Of a stretch of 45,218 bases of DNA, positions 1-7,233 are shown one piece after another. Each line of letters opens with the position of its first letter. The first letter of the stretch is position 1. Source of the stretch: DASUZB01 sp036377075 (GTDB taxonomy: Bacteria > Actinomycetota > CALGFH01); contig DASUZB010000338.1 of the NCBI GenBank assembly GCA_036377075.1, forward strand, positions 1-45,218, in the 5' to 3' direction. The notes beneath the pieces are model-generated. The model was given only the letters and a program-made list of their open reading frames with translations, was not told the origin of the DNA and ran no database searches. A program made the position numbers and the translations under genes.

Positions 1-98
1 CTGACCTGCCGAGCGATCTGGCGCTGACGCCCGGTCACGGGGTCGAGGCCGGCGTAGACGATCACTTGGTAGCCGCCACGGCGGGCGCGGATCGTCAC
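1..98 (-). CDS. Tyrosine site-specific integrase, N-terminal fragment (runs off left edge)
   Basis: A GTG start at 98-96 has a good ribosome site (AGGAG) just upstream on the minus strand. It opens a reading frame that runs off the window after about 32 residues. The peptide starts VTIRARRGGYQVIVYAGLDP and continues with a TGRQRQ motif. This is the usual opening of the arm-type DNA-binding domain of actinophage and integrative-element tyrosine recombinases (R-x-G-x-Y-x-V-x-x-x-x-G-x-D-P-x-T-G-K/R). The catalytic domain is outside the window. The gene reads away from the tRNA pair at 206-373 and lies about 110 bp from the tRNA-Arg 3' end, the normal arrangement for an element integrated in a tRNA gene. 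The family assignment rests on a short peptide, so it is good but not certain. Confidence 0.72.
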   Translation of the reverse strand, partial: MTIRARRGGYQVIVYAGLDPVTGRQRQIARQV

Positions 99-133
99 GG
101 TCGGACTCCTGCTCGATGCGCGATTTCTGGTGA

Positions 134-156
134 ATCGTTGACCGCATCGTTGACCG
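134..156. repeat. Two 11-bp direct repeats upstream of the integrase
   Basis: ATCGTTGACCG occurs at 134-144 and again at 146-156, a 12-bp period of about one helical turn. It lies between the integrase start and the tRNA terminator. The position and helical phasing suit binding of an integrase arm, an excisionase or a repressor; that role is inferred. Confidence 0.45.
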
Positions 157-171
157 AAGGCAAGCAAAGCA

Positions 172-201
172 AACAGCCCAGGTGCTCTGACCTGGGCTGT
201 T
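172..201 (-). terminator. Intrinsic terminator of the tRNA-Ser/tRNA-Arg operon
   Basis: A perfect 12-bp stem, AACAGCCCAGGT (172-183) with ACCTGGGCTGTT (190-201), encloses a 6-nt loop. On the minus strand it lies directly after the tRNA-Arg 3' end and is followed by a T-rich stretch (TGCTTTGCTTG). Confidence 0.8.
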
Positions 202-205
202 GGTG

Positions 206-278
206 CGCGCCGCGAGGGATTCGAACCCCCAACCGCCAGATCCGTAGTCTGGTGCTCTATCCGTTGAGCTAGCGGCGC
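206..278 (-). tRNA. tRNA-Arg(ACG)
   Basis: 73 nt. The 7-bp acceptor stem GCGCCGC/GCGGCGC is perfect, the anticodon arm is CCAGA-CTACGGA-TCTGG with anticodon ACG, and the T arm carries GTTCGAATC. CCA is not encoded. It is the second gene of a tandem pair, 4 nt after tRNA-Ser(GCT). Its 3' end faces the integrase gene, so it is the likely attachment site of the element to the left. Confidence 0.95.
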
Positions 279-282
279 AGAG

Positions 283-373
283 CGGAGGCAGTGCGATTCG
301 AACGCACGATGGGGGTTTAACCCCAAACCCGCTTAGCAGGCGGGCGCCATAGACCAGACTAGGCGATGCCTCC
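283..373 (-). tRNA. tRNA-Ser(GCT)
   Basis: 91 nt with the long variable arm of class II tRNAs. The acceptor stem is GGAGGCA/TGCCTCC. The anticodon arm is CCCGC-CTGCTAA-GCGGG, anticodon GCT. The T arm is GTGCG-TTCGAAT-CGCAC. CCA is not encoded. It is first in the tRNA operon and is followed after 4 nt by tRNA-Arg(ACG). Confidence 0.95.
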
Positions 374-422
374 ACGTCCGTACAACCTGCTCCCCCGCTG
401 GCCCGGGGCGCCAGGCTGCCAC

Positions 423-452
423 ATTGTAGGCAGGTCCGTGGGCGAGGCCCAA
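423..452 (-). promoter_or_regulatory. Sigma-70-type promoter of the tRNA operon
   Basis: Read on the minus strand, TTGGGC (452-447) is followed after 18 nt by TACAAT (428-423), a near-consensus -10. Transcription would start near 416, leaving a leader of about 43 nt before tRNA-Ser. Confidence 0.6.
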
Positions 453-534
453 GTGTGTTGGCGCGTGTGGACGACGGCGCGGCTCCACCCGTACCGTTCG
501 GGCGTCGAGCAGGGCGACCAGGTGGGAGGAGGTC

Positions 535-813
535 GTGGCGGAGGACCCGTCGGAGCTCGCCTCGGGGACGCCGCGGCGGCGGCTGGGGAACTTCCGGACC
601 CCGGAGCTGGCGGCGCGGGTGCGGGAGGTGCTGGCCGAGGCGGGTATCCCGTCGAGCGACCGGCCGGATCCAGAGCGGCCCGAGCGCTGGGGGCGCTGGC
701 TGGACTGGCTGGTCCACATGACGGGGGCGAAGGGGAACCGGGTCTGGGTGCCGCGGGCACGCTTTCGCGAGGCGGTGCGCGCCCTGGACCGGGCCAGGCG
801 ACGAGGAGACTGA
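535..813 (+). CDS. Small hypothetical protein coupled to the channel-like gene
   Basis: 92 residues from a GTG start preceded by GGGAGGAGG. I do not recognise a family. The protein is soluble-looking and arginine-rich, with no membrane segment. It opens with an acidic stretch (AEDPSELASG), has an amphipathic middle (ELAARVREVLAEAG) and a tryptophan-rich stretch (ERWGRWLDWLVHMTG). It ends in a basic helix (FREAVRALDRARRRGD). Its stop at 811-813 is 2 nt before the ATG of the next gene, so the two are almost certainly co-translated and may work together. Third-position GC and the ribosome site support it as a real gene. Confidence 0.6.
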   Translation: MAEDPSELASGTPRRRLGNFRTPELAARVREVLAEAGIPSSDRPDPERPERWGRWLDWLVHMTGAKGNRVWVPRARFREAVRALDRARRRGD

Positions 814-815
814 CC

Positions 816-1928
816 ATGAGCGGGCTGGCCAGGACGGTGTTCTTGGCGGTCATGTTCGCCGCGGGAGCGGCGATGGTGGCGGCGACCACGCTGTCGGCGG
901 TGCAGACCTTGGTGGTGCCGAGGGCGACCCCGATGCGGCTCACCCGCTGGGTGTTCCGGACCGTGCGGGCGCTGTTCAACCTCCGCAGCACGCGCGCCAA
1001 GGACTACGCCGCGATGGACCGCGCCATGGCGCTGTACTCGCCGATCAGCCTGCTCATCCTGGTGGTCGCCTGGCTGGTGATCATCGGCGCCGGCTACGTG
1101 CTGATGTTCTTCGCGCTCGGCGTCCACCCGCTGCGCCAGACCTTCATCCTCAGCGGGTCGTCGCTGTTCACGCTGGGCTTCGCGGTCCCCAAGGACCTGC
1201 CGACGACCGCCCTGGCGTTCTCGGAGGCGACCTTCGGCATCGGCATGATCGCCCTGCTGCTCAGCTACCTGCCCTCGATGTACACCTCGTTCTCGCGCCG
1301 CGAGGCGGCGGTGGCCGGGCTGGACGTGCGCGCGGGGTCGCCGCCGTCGGCGGCCGAGCTGCTGATCCGCTACCACCGCATCGAGGGCCTCGACCGCCGC
1401 CTGGACGAGGTCTGGGAGGCATGGGAGAACTGGTTCACCGACATCGAGGAGACCCACACCTCGATCCCGGCGATCGTGTTCTTCCGTTCTCCCGACCCGT
1501 CACGCTCCTGGGTGACCGCCGCCGGCGCGATCCTCGACGCCGCCTCCATCACCGCCTCCGCGATCGACCGGTCGGGGCAGGTCGAGGCGCAGCTCTGCAT
1601 CCGTGCCGGCTACATCGCCCTGCGCAAGATCGCAGACTTCTTCGGCATCCCGTACCACCCGGACCCGCACTGGCCCGACCAGACCATCTCGATCGACAGG
1701 AGCGAGTTCGAGGAGGTCTACGACCAGCTCAAGGAGGAGGGCTTGCCGGTCAAGCCGGACCGGGAGCAGGCCTGGGTGGACTTCGCCGGCTGGCGGGTGA
1801 ACTACGACGCCGTCGTGCTCGCCCTGGCCGCCTTGACGGTCGCCCCACCTGCCAAGTGGTCGTCGGACCGGTCGCTCATCTCCCCCCCGCTGGCGCCCCT
1901 CCTCCACAGGCGCAGGAGCAGGCTCTGA
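816..1928 (+). CDS. Membrane protein with ion-channel-like pore region
   Basis: 370 residues, ATG 816, ribosome site GAGGAG at 803-808. Hydrophobic segments lie at about 7-33, 74-100 and 131-155. Between the second and third is a re-entrant-looking stretch with SLFTLGFAVP; TLGFA (119-123) sits where the TVGYG filter sits in two-helix potassium channels. The remaining 215 residues form a cytoplasmic-looking domain, including a DxRxxEVWEAWENWFTDIEETH stretch and an acidic/aromatic tail. The fold assignment to the ion-channel group (Ion_trans_2-like) is an inference from topology and the filter-like motif. The last filter glycine is replaced by alanine, so potassium selectivity is not assured. 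It is translationally coupled to the small gene upstream and ends in a strong hairpin. Confidence 0.62.
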   Translation: MSGLARTVFLAVMFAAGAAMVAATTLSAVQTLVVPRATPMRLTRWVFRTVRALFNLRSTRAKDYAAMDRAMALYSPISLLILVVAWLVIIGAGYVLMFFALGVHPLRQTFILSGSSLFTLGFAVPKDLPTTALAFSEATFGIGMIALLLSYLPSMYTSFSRREAAVAGLDVRAGSPPSAAELLIRYHRIEGLDRRLDEVWEAWENWFTDIEETHTSIPAIVFFRSPDPSRSWVTAAGAILDAASITASAIDRSGQVEAQLCIRAGYIALRKIADFFGIPYHPDPHWPDQTISIDRSEFEEVYDQLKEEGLPVKPDREQAWVDFAGWRVNYDAVVLALAALTVAPPAKWSSDRSLISPPLAPLLHRRRSRL

Positions 1929-1960
1929 CACCCGGTCGATGCCTGGACCTGGACGGCTGA

Positions 1961-1986
1961 CGGCCCCGGGCGCGCGCCCGGGGCCG
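1961..1986 (+). terminator. 26-bp perfect palindrome, terminator-like hairpin
   Basis: CGGCCCCGGGCGC at 1961-1973 is followed immediately by its exact complement at 1974-1986. It lies 32 bp after the channel gene stop. No clear T tract follows, so it is either a GC-rich factor-assisted terminator or a cruciform-forming site. Confidence 0.55.
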
Positions 1987-2010
1987 GCTTACCTGGAGGG
2001 TCAGGGCCGG

Positions 2011-2195
2011 ATCTGCTGCAGCCGGCTGGCCGCGAGCTGGGCCTTGGTGCTGGTGGCTGCGACCGCCGTCGCGGTCGGGACGGGCTGCGGCAGCGGCTGG
2101 CAGATCGCGTCAGGACGGTTGCCGGGCTGGCGCGGCGGGAGCTTCCCGGTCGAACTATGCGTGCACGATGTCGCAGGACAGACCCTCGTCCGGCC
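2011..2195 (+). pseudogene. Possible remnant of a lipoprotein N-terminus
   Basis: The plus strand encodes a hydrophobic stretch (SWALVLVAATAVAVGTGC) followed by GSGWQIASGRLPGW. This has the shape of a lipoprotein signal peptide with a lipobox ending in GTGC. There is no start codon in a sensible place and no continuation: the frame runs into the 3' end of the peptidase gene on the other strand and stops at 2262. It may be a gene broken when the compositionally different peptidase arrived. The evidence is only the translated pattern, so confidence is low. Confidence 0.25.
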
Positions 2196-3140
2196 TCAGG
2201 CCTGCAAGAACCGGATGAGTCCCTCCATGTACGTCGACTGGTCGTCGTACATGGCCATGTGACTGCCGTTCGGGCAGTGCAGGTACGTTCCTTGCTGCAC
2301 GGCACCCGCCATCCACTCCATGTGCGACGGGTCCATCGTGTCGTACTCAGCGCCGATCACCAGGGTGGGCACCTCGATGCTGGCGAGGTCGGCCGTACGG
2401 TCCCACTTCTCCAACTTGCCCGACGCTCCCAGTTCGCTCGGGCCTTGCAAGGGAACGTAGATCGCGCGGTTGATGTGGTCGAACGCCCGCGTCACCGGAT
2501 CCGGCCATTGATCCGACGGCCTCCGGAGGACGTGGTCGACGTAGTGGTGTTCCATGAGAAGTTCCTCGTACCGCGGGTCCTCCGTCTCCCCGCTCGCCTC
2601 GAGGCGCTTGATCTCCTCGAGGGCCGTCTGGTCCATCGATGGCATGAGGACGTCTTGGGCGTACCGGTTGTACGCGGGCACGCTCGCCATCATGTTCGAG
2701 ACGACGAGTCCCTTGAGGTGTTGCTGATAGCGCAGCGCGAACTCGATCGCGAGGATGCCGCCCCAGGAATGTCCGAGCAGGAAGAAGTTGCCTCGATCCA
2801 ACCCTAGAGCCCGGCGGACCTGCTCGACTTCGTCGACGAAACGATCGAGCTCCCACAGGTCCGGCTCGTCGGGCTGGTCGCTGTACGACGAGCCCAGCTG
2901 GTCGTAGTAGTAGTACTCGACACCCGCCGCCGGCAGGTAGCTGTCGAAGGCCTCGAAGTACTCGTGCGTCGCGCCAGGCCCGCCGTGCAACAGGAGCAGT
3001 TTCGCGTGAGCGTTGTTACCGATGCGTTTGGTCCAGACCCGGAAGACGCCCTTTGGTGTCTCGACCGGAATGAGCTTGACGCCGCCGCTCAGCACGTCGT
3101 CCCTTCCGGTGGAGTCGAAATAGCTCGAGTCGATCGGCAA
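2196..3140 (-). CDS. Proline iminopeptidase-family alpha/beta hydrolase (S33)
   Basis: 314 residues. It has the HGGPG oxyanion motif at 52-56 and the nucleophile elbow GHSWGG with Ser125. The probable acid is Asp267 (in GAEYD) and the probable catalytic His is His294 (in NGSHMAMYDD). Together these are typical of proline iminopeptidase-type enzymes, which remove N-terminal proline or hydrolyse related amides; the substrate here is unknown. There is no signal peptide, so it is probably cytoplasmic. The gene is monocistronic, between a possible lipoprotein remnant and tRNA-Ser(TGA). Its codon use is less GC-biased in third positions than its neighbours (codons such as ATT, ACA, AAA, TTG and GCT), which suggests acquisition from another genome. 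Confidence 0.85.
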   Translation of the reverse strand: MPIDSSYFDSTGRDDVLSGGVKLIPVETPKGVFRVWTKRIGNNAHAKLLLLHGGPGATHEYFEAFDSYLPAAGVEYYYYDQLGSSYSDQPDEPDLWELDRFVDEVEQVRRALGLDRGNFFLLGHSWGGILAIEFALRYQQHLKGLVVSNMMASVPAYNRYAQDVLMPSMDQTALEEIKRLEASGETEDPRYEELLMEHHYVDHVLRRPSDQWPDPVTRAFDHINRAIYVPLQGPSELGASGKLEKWDRTADLASIEVPTLVIGAEYDTMDPSHMEWMAGAVQQGTYLHCPNGSHMAMYDDQSTYMEGLIRFLQA

Positions 3141-3243
3141 TCGTCTCGCCCCTTCGCGACCGAGGGTTCGGCCATTGGTGTCGGGCGGGGAGCCCAGACG
3201 GACCCAACGCTGTCCAACTCATCAAGAGCGCTGGTAGACGACG

Positions 3244-3330
3244 CGGAGGAAGTGGGATTCGAACCCACGGGACCCTCTCGGGTCCGGCGACTTTCAAGGT
3301 CGCTGCCTTCGACCGCTCGGCCACTCCTCC
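3244..3330 (-). tRNA. tRNA-Ser(TGA)
   Basis: 87 nt, class II with a long variable arm (CCGGACCCGAGAGGGTCC). The acceptor stem is GGAGGAG/TTCCTCC with one G-T pair. The anticodon arm is GCGAC-CTTGAAA-GTCGC, anticodon TGA. The T arm is GTGGG-TTCGAAT-CCCAC. CCA is not encoded. A -10-like TAGACT at 3342-3337 (minus strand) lies 6 nt from the mature 5' end. Confidence 0.95.
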
Positions 3331-3384
3331 GACGGCAGTCTACTCAGCGGGGCGTGACCGGCGGACGGCGTATGGAGGACCTGC

Positions 3385-3900
3385 TCAGACGCGGATGGTG
3401 ACCTGCTTGGGGCGGCCGAGGGCCATGTCGATGGCGGCCTGCTCCTCGTCGGAGAGGGTGTGGGTGGACTGGCCGCCCTTGACCTCCTTGGCGTAGGAGC
3501 GGGTCTCGGCACGGCCGTTGATGGCGGACAGCACGACGCCGTCACCGGCCTCGTCGAGCAGGGCGACCGAGTAGGAGAGCTGGCCGCCCATGTCGGGGAA
3601 GGCGTCGTAGCGGGCGAAACCGACCGTGCGGATCAGGCCGGACATGCGCTGGCGGTACTCGGCGGACTGGCGGCCGAACTGGTCGACCCGTCCGCTGAGC
3701 CGTTCGACGGCGGCGAGGTGCCTGGTCACGGCCGCCAGCAGGTCCTCGTTCCTGCCCCCTCCACCGAGCAGGCGGGCGTAGGTGCGGCGGATCCCGCGCA
3801 GGCGCAGGGCCAGCATGACGACGCTGAGGGCCAGCACGAGGGACACCCCAAGCGTGACGACGACCAGGACGGTCAGGTTGTCGACGGACAGCTCGGGCAC
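3385..3900 (-). CDS. DUF4446 family membrane-anchored protein
   Basis: 171 residues. One N-terminal membrane helix (about 9-32, VLVVVTLGVSLVLALSVVML) is followed by a charged helical stretch (RRTYARLLGGGGRNEDLLAAVTRH). The soluble domain carries the conserved IRTVGFARYDAFPDMGGQLSYSVALLD region that defines DUF4446. The function is unknown in all bacteria that carry it. It is a single gene, downstream of nothing obvious, between tRNA-Ser(TGA) and larC. Topology is probably N-out with the conserved domain inside the cell, inferred from the basic residues after the helix. Confidence 0.82.
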   Translation of the reverse strand: MPELSVDNLTVLVVVTLGVSLVLALSVVMLALRLRGIRRTYARLLGGGGRNEDLLAAVTRHLAAVERLSGRVDQFGRQSAEYRQRMSGLIRTVGFARYDAFPDMGGQLSYSVALLDEAGDGVVLSAINGRAETRSYAKEVKGGQSTHTLSDEEQAAIDMALGRPKQVTIRV

Positions 3901-4078
3901 GGCTGGCAGACCTCCTGGGGAAGGGGAGACGGAAACGACAGGAACGAGCGGACCGAGTGCGATTGTACTAGGAGGGCGAGCGAACTCCGAATCCCCATCC
4001 CGCCCACGCGCCGGACGGGTCGGGCACGATTATGCCAAGCTCTGCACGCCCTACCGGCCGACCGCGGCCGTTCCGCTC

Positions 4079-5383
4079 ATGACCACGACCACCTCCTTCG
4101 CCTACTTCGACTGCTTCGCGGGCATCTCCGGCGACATGGCCCTCGGGGCGCTGCTCGACGCGGGCGGCGACCTGGACGCGCTCCGGACCGGGCTGCGCGG
4201 TCTCGACCTCGACCCGTTCGAGCTGGACGTCTCCACGGTCGAGCGCGGCGGCATCGGCGCCACCCGGGTCGAGGTCCGCACGGGCCCGCCCGGAGCCTCC
4301 CGCAACTGGGGTGACGTCCGCTCGCTGCTGGGAGCGGCCACGCTGCCCGAGGCGGTGCGGGCGCGCGCCCTCGCCACCTTCGAGCGGCTGGCCGCGGCCG
4401 AGGGGCGGGTCCACCGGGTGGCACCCGACCAGGTCCACTTCCACGAGGTGGGGGCGGTCGACGCGCTGGTCGACGTCGTCGGCACCGCGCTGCTCCTCCA
4501 CGACCTGGGCGTCGAGGAGGCCTGGGCCTCGCCGGTCGCCACCGGCGGCGGCCGCACCCGCGGCGCCCACGGGCCGCTGCCGGTGCCGGCGCCGGCGGTC
4601 CTGGAGCTGCTGCGCGGCGCGCCGCTGCACGGCGGCGGGGTGCCGGTCGAGCTGACCACGCCGACCGGGGCGGCGATCCTCGCCGCCAGCGTCGCCACCT
4701 TCGCGGAGCTGCCGCCGCTGCGGGTGGCGCGGGTGGGCTACGGGGCCGGCGCCCGCCAGCTCGACGAGCTGCCCAACCTGCTGCGGGTGATCCTCGGCGA
4801 GCGGCTCCGCGACGGGGGCGGCGCCGGGGACGGCGGCCTGGTGCTCGAGGCGAACCTCGACGACATGCTCCCTGAGCTGGTGCCGTGGGTGATGGAGCGG
4901 CTGTTCGCGGCCGGCGCGGCCGACGTCTGGCTGACCCCGGTGCAGATGAAGAAGGGCCGGCCCGGCATCACCCTCTCGGCCCTGTGCCCGCCCGGGAGCG
5001 ACGGCGCCGTGCGCGCGGTCCTGTGGCGGGAGACGTCCACCCTCGGCGTCCGCGGGGTGCCGGTGCGCAAGTGGATGCTGGAGCGGCGCACGGTCGAGGT
5101 CGCCCTGCTCGGGGCCAAGGTGCGGGTGAAGCTCGGGCTCGAGGGCGGCTCGGTGGTCAACGTCGCCCCCGAGTTCGCAGACTGCGCCCGGCTCGCCGAC
5201 CAGTCCGGCCGGCCGCTCAAGGAGGTCATGGCCCGTGCCCAGGCCGCCGCCCTGGCCGAGCTGGACGCCAGGTCGGCACCCCTCGGCGGGCCAGGCACCG
5301 CAGACGAGGACGTCGCGCCGGAGCCTACCGACCCACCAGTCAACGCGGATGACGCCAGCGCCGAGCCGCCAGACCCTCCCTGA
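4079..5383 (+). CDS. larC: LarC, nickel-inserting protein of the NPN cofactor pathway
   Basis: 434 residues from ATG 4079. It starts with the family signature AYFDCFAGISGDMALGALLDAGGD, continues through DQVHFHEVGAVDALVDVVG and NLDDMLPELVPWVMERLFAAGAADVWLTPVQMKKGRPG, and ends in the C-terminal domain with KVRVKLGLEGGSVVNVAPEFADCARLA. LarC proteins insert nickel, using CTP, into the pyridinium dithiocarboxylate mononucleotide that serves lactate racemase and related LarA enzymes. In some species larC is split and needs a programmed frameshift; here it is one uninterrupted frame. No larA, larB or larE lies in the window. The last 35 residues are a Pro/Asp/Ala-rich tail not needed by the family. 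Confidence 0.92.
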   Translation: MTTTTSFAYFDCFAGISGDMALGALLDAGGDLDALRTGLRGLDLDPFELDVSTVERGGIGATRVEVRTGPPGASRNWGDVRSLLGAATLPEAVRARALATFERLAAAEGRVHRVAPDQVHFHEVGAVDALVDVVGTALLLHDLGVEEAWASPVATGGGRTRGAHGPLPVPAPAVLELLRGAPLHGGGVPVELTTPTGAAILAASVATFAELPPLRVARVGYGAGARQLDELPNLLRVILGERLRDGGGAGDGGLVLEANLDDMLPELVPWVMERLFAAGAADVWLTPVQMKKGRPGITLSALCPPGSDGAVRAVLWRETSTLGVRGVPVRKWMLERRTVEVALLGAKVRVKLGLEGGSVVNVAPEFADCARLADQSGRPLKEVMARAQAAALAELDARSAPLGGPGTADEDVAPEPTDPPVNADDASAEPPDPP

Positions 5384-5440
5384 GCGGCCTGCCTGAGGTT
5401 CTCACCAACCCCGTTGCTACGGGCATTCCCGCCTTCGTCT

Positions 5441-5446
5441 TACAGT
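5441..5446 (+). promoter_or_regulatory. -10 element placed for leaderless transcription
   Basis: TACAGT (5441-5446) ends 6 nt before the ATG of the DUF1707 gene. In actinobacteria a TANNNT at this distance puts the transcript start on the start codon. No ribosome site precedes the ATG, which agrees. Confidence 0.5.
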
Positions 5447-5452
5447 CTGCCA

Positions 5453-6115
5453 ATGGCGGACGAGGAATCCGCGCGCGGCGATGAGTTGGTACCAGGTGGT
5501 CACCTGCGTGCGACGCATGACGACCGCCACCGCGTGGTCGAGATGCTGAGGGTTGCCACCGGCGATGGCCGGCTGACCTTGGAGGAGCTCGACGAGCGGG
5601 TGGGTGCCGCCCTGACGGCACGCACCTACGGCGAGCTGGCGGCGTTGGTCTCGGACCTGCCGGCCGCCCCGGAATTGCCGATGGGCGCGGCCGGGGCGAA
5701 GCCGAAGGACGAGGTGCGCATCGACTGCCACAGCGGCAGCACGCAGCGTGACGGCCCGTGGATGGTGCCCCGGCGCATGGAGGTACGGGTCACGGCCGGC
5801 AGCGTGACGCTGGACTTCACCGAGGCGGTCATCTCGTGGCCGTCGCTGCAGCTCGACGTGGTGGTCCGTGCCGGGAGCCTGAAGCTGGTCACTAAGCCCG
5901 GCATTCTGGTGATCACCGACGACCTGGCAATCCGGAGCAGCAGCGTGAAGGTGCGTGCGCCATGGGACCCTGCTGCGCCGGTCAGGTTCCGGATCGACGC
6001 GGCCGGCACGGTCGCCAGCGGCAGTTTCAAGGCGCACCCGCGACGCCGGACGTTGTGGCAGCGGCTGCGGCGGCGCCCCCTCCCCTCAGGAGGCCGGCGC
6101 CGCCCTCCTCGTTGA
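5453..6115 (+). CDS. DUF1707 (SHOCT-like) domain protein
   Basis: 220 residues. The DUF1707 domain occupies about residues 17-70 (LRATHDDRHRVVEMLRVATGDGRLTLEELDERVGAA..TYGELAALVSDLP), a small helical domain common in actinobacterial proteins of unknown role. The rest is a beta-rich domain (about 85-200, with alternating hydrophobic strands such as RMEVRVTAGSVTLDFTEAV) resembling the repetitive strands of polymer-forming or putative adhesin domains. It ends in a basic tail with no membrane segment. The stop codon TGA at 6113-6115 abuts the stop of the convergent gene. A 9-bp GC stem (6069-6077/6096-6104) inside the 3' coding end may terminate transcription. Confidence 0.8.
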   Translation: MADEESARGDELVPGGHLRATHDDRHRVVEMLRVATGDGRLTLEELDERVGAALTARTYGELAALVSDLPAAPELPMGAAGAKPKDEVRIDCHSGSTQRDGPWMVPRRMEVRVTAGSVTLDFTEAVISWPSLQLDVVVRAGSLKLVTKPGILVITDDLAIRSSSVKVRAPWDPAAPVRFRIDAAGTVASGSFKAHPRRRTLWQRLRRRPLPSGGRRRPPR

Positions 6116-6742
6116 TCAGTTGACCTGGGCGGCCTGGTGGCTGGGGGTGTAGACCCACGGGTCGTGCAGCTCGACCAGGCGCAGGCGCTCCATGAAGCTG
6201 CGCACCATGCCGAGTTGCACGGCCGACTCGATCGGCATGGCCCGCTCGGCGGCGCGCACGGCGCGCTCGGAGACGAACGAGGCGACCTCGGTGAAGTAGC
6301 GGTGGCCGCCCTCGTGCTCGCCGACCACCACCTCGAGGAGGTGGGGCTGGCGCTGCAGCCCCCGGTCGATCTCCGCCTGCAGCGCGGCCAGGCGCAGCGG
6401 GTCGGCGACCCGGCCCTGCAGCACCCGCACGAAGCCGGCGCGTGCCGGGCTGCCCGCCTTCGGCGTGCGGACCACCGGGCACTGGTCGAGCCGGACCGGG
6501 CCGATCAGGTGCTGCTTGACCGCGGCGCGCCAGGCGGTCACCTGTGGCCGCGCGTCGTTGGCGCGCGCCGCGGCCTCCGACGCGAAGCGGAGCACGGTGA
6601 CGAAGGTGCGGTCGTCGCCGACGCCGGCGGTGAGGCCGAGCCAGCCGGGAGCGTCGGCACCCAGCTCCGCGTGCCAGCGCTCGACCTCCCTGCGGACGCC
6701 GGCCTCGTCGGCGACCCTTCCCTGCAGGATCTGGATGAACAT
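6116..6742 (-). CDS. Protein of two tandem ABM-like dimeric-barrel repeats
   Basis: 208 residues from ATG 6742, preceded by a purine-rich AAGGGGGGGACG. The N-terminal half starts FIQILQGRVADEAGVRREVERW and the second half starts FVRVLQGRVADPLRLAALQAEI at about residue 103. Each copy has the strand-helix-strand pattern of antibiotic-biosynthesis-monooxygenase (ABM)-like domains, so one polypeptide would make a complete alpha/beta barrel normally built from two chains. No catalytic residues can be assigned. The function is unknown; the fold is inferred from the repeat and the length of about 100 residues per unit. An in-frame start at 6778 is possible but adds residues outside the repeat. Confidence 0.65.
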   Translation of the reverse strand: MFIQILQGRVADEAGVRREVERWHAELGADAPGWLGLTAGVGDDRTFVTVLRFASEAAARANDARPQVTAWRAAVKQHLIGPVRLDQCPVVRTPKAGSPARAGFVRVLQGRVADPLRLAALQAEIDRGLQRQPHLLEVVVGEHEGGHRYFTEVASFVSERAVRAAERAMPIESAVQLGMVRSFMERLRLVELHDPWVYTPSHQAAQVN

Positions 6743-6860
6743 CGTCCCCCCCTTGGCCCGATTGTCCGGCTCAAGCATCTCACAGGCCCGCCCGTGCGGC
6801 GCACGCCAGCTCTGCTGGGGATGGGTCAGGCGCGGTACGTAGGCGCCGGAGGCCCGGCCG

Positions 6861-7115
6861 TCAGCGGGCGGCGGGCTCGCTGCCGGCCGGGGAGGTCGGC
6901 CGGGAGGCCTTGGCCTCGCGGCGCATGCGCAGGGCGATCACGGTGATGGCGACCGCGAACGCCACCGAGATCACCGCCAGCACGCTGTGCACCACCTTGA
7001 AAGGGGTGTCGTGGGCGGGGTCGCGGAGGATGTTCCAGATCCGGGTCAGCCACACGTAGAACGTCCACGCAGCCGCGGCGAGCAGGACGTTGGCGCGCGC
7101 GGGGGTGCTCCTCAT
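6861..7115 (-). CDS. SCO4848-like small membrane protein
   Basis: 84 residues with two membrane helices (about 8-24 and 42-64). The pattern W-x-FYVWLTRIWNILRDP, then TPFKVVHSVLAVISVAFAV, then IALRMRR resembles the actinobacterial SCO4848 family, in which an aromatic first helix is followed by a conserved VH-x-x-L-x-V-x-S second helix. The function is unknown. The C-terminus is a short polar tail. The gene stands alone, 119 bp downstream of the minus-strand acyl-CoA dehydrogenase gene, with a dispersed repeat copy between them. Confidence 0.65.
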   Translation of the reverse strand: MRSTPARANVLLAAAAWTFYVWLTRIWNILRDPAHDTPFKVVHSVLAVISVAFAVAITVIALRMRREAKASRPTSPAGSEPAAR

Positions 7116-7160
7116 AGGACGAGGCTAGCACCACTGTCGCGCGTCGTCGCCGAGTCCCCG

Positions 7161-7180
7161 GTCGCCTTGCCTGCGGGGCA
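7161..7180 (+). repeat. Dispersed hairpin repeat, copy 1
   Basis: The 20-nt core GTCGCCYYGCCTGCGGGGCA appears here as GTCGCCTTGCCTGCGGGGCA and twice more at 30395-30414 and 30525-30544, differing only at the two Y positions. The core folds as a GC-rich hairpin with a CCTG turn. All copies are intergenic. Confidence 0.6.
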
Positions 7181-7233
7181 TCCCGGCCCATGCTAGCCCA
7201 GCGCGCCGCGGTTGGTGCGTCCCGTGGCGGCAG

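Noticed and set aside
1939..2262. Complete 107-residue protein
   Set aside because: The start region runs through a terminator-like palindrome and the end overlaps the peptidase gene; at most a remnant is present.
2196..3244. Integration of the peptidase gene at the tRNA-Ser(TGA) 3' end
   Set aside because: No second copy of the tRNA 3' end was found on the far side of the peptidase, and no integrase is present.
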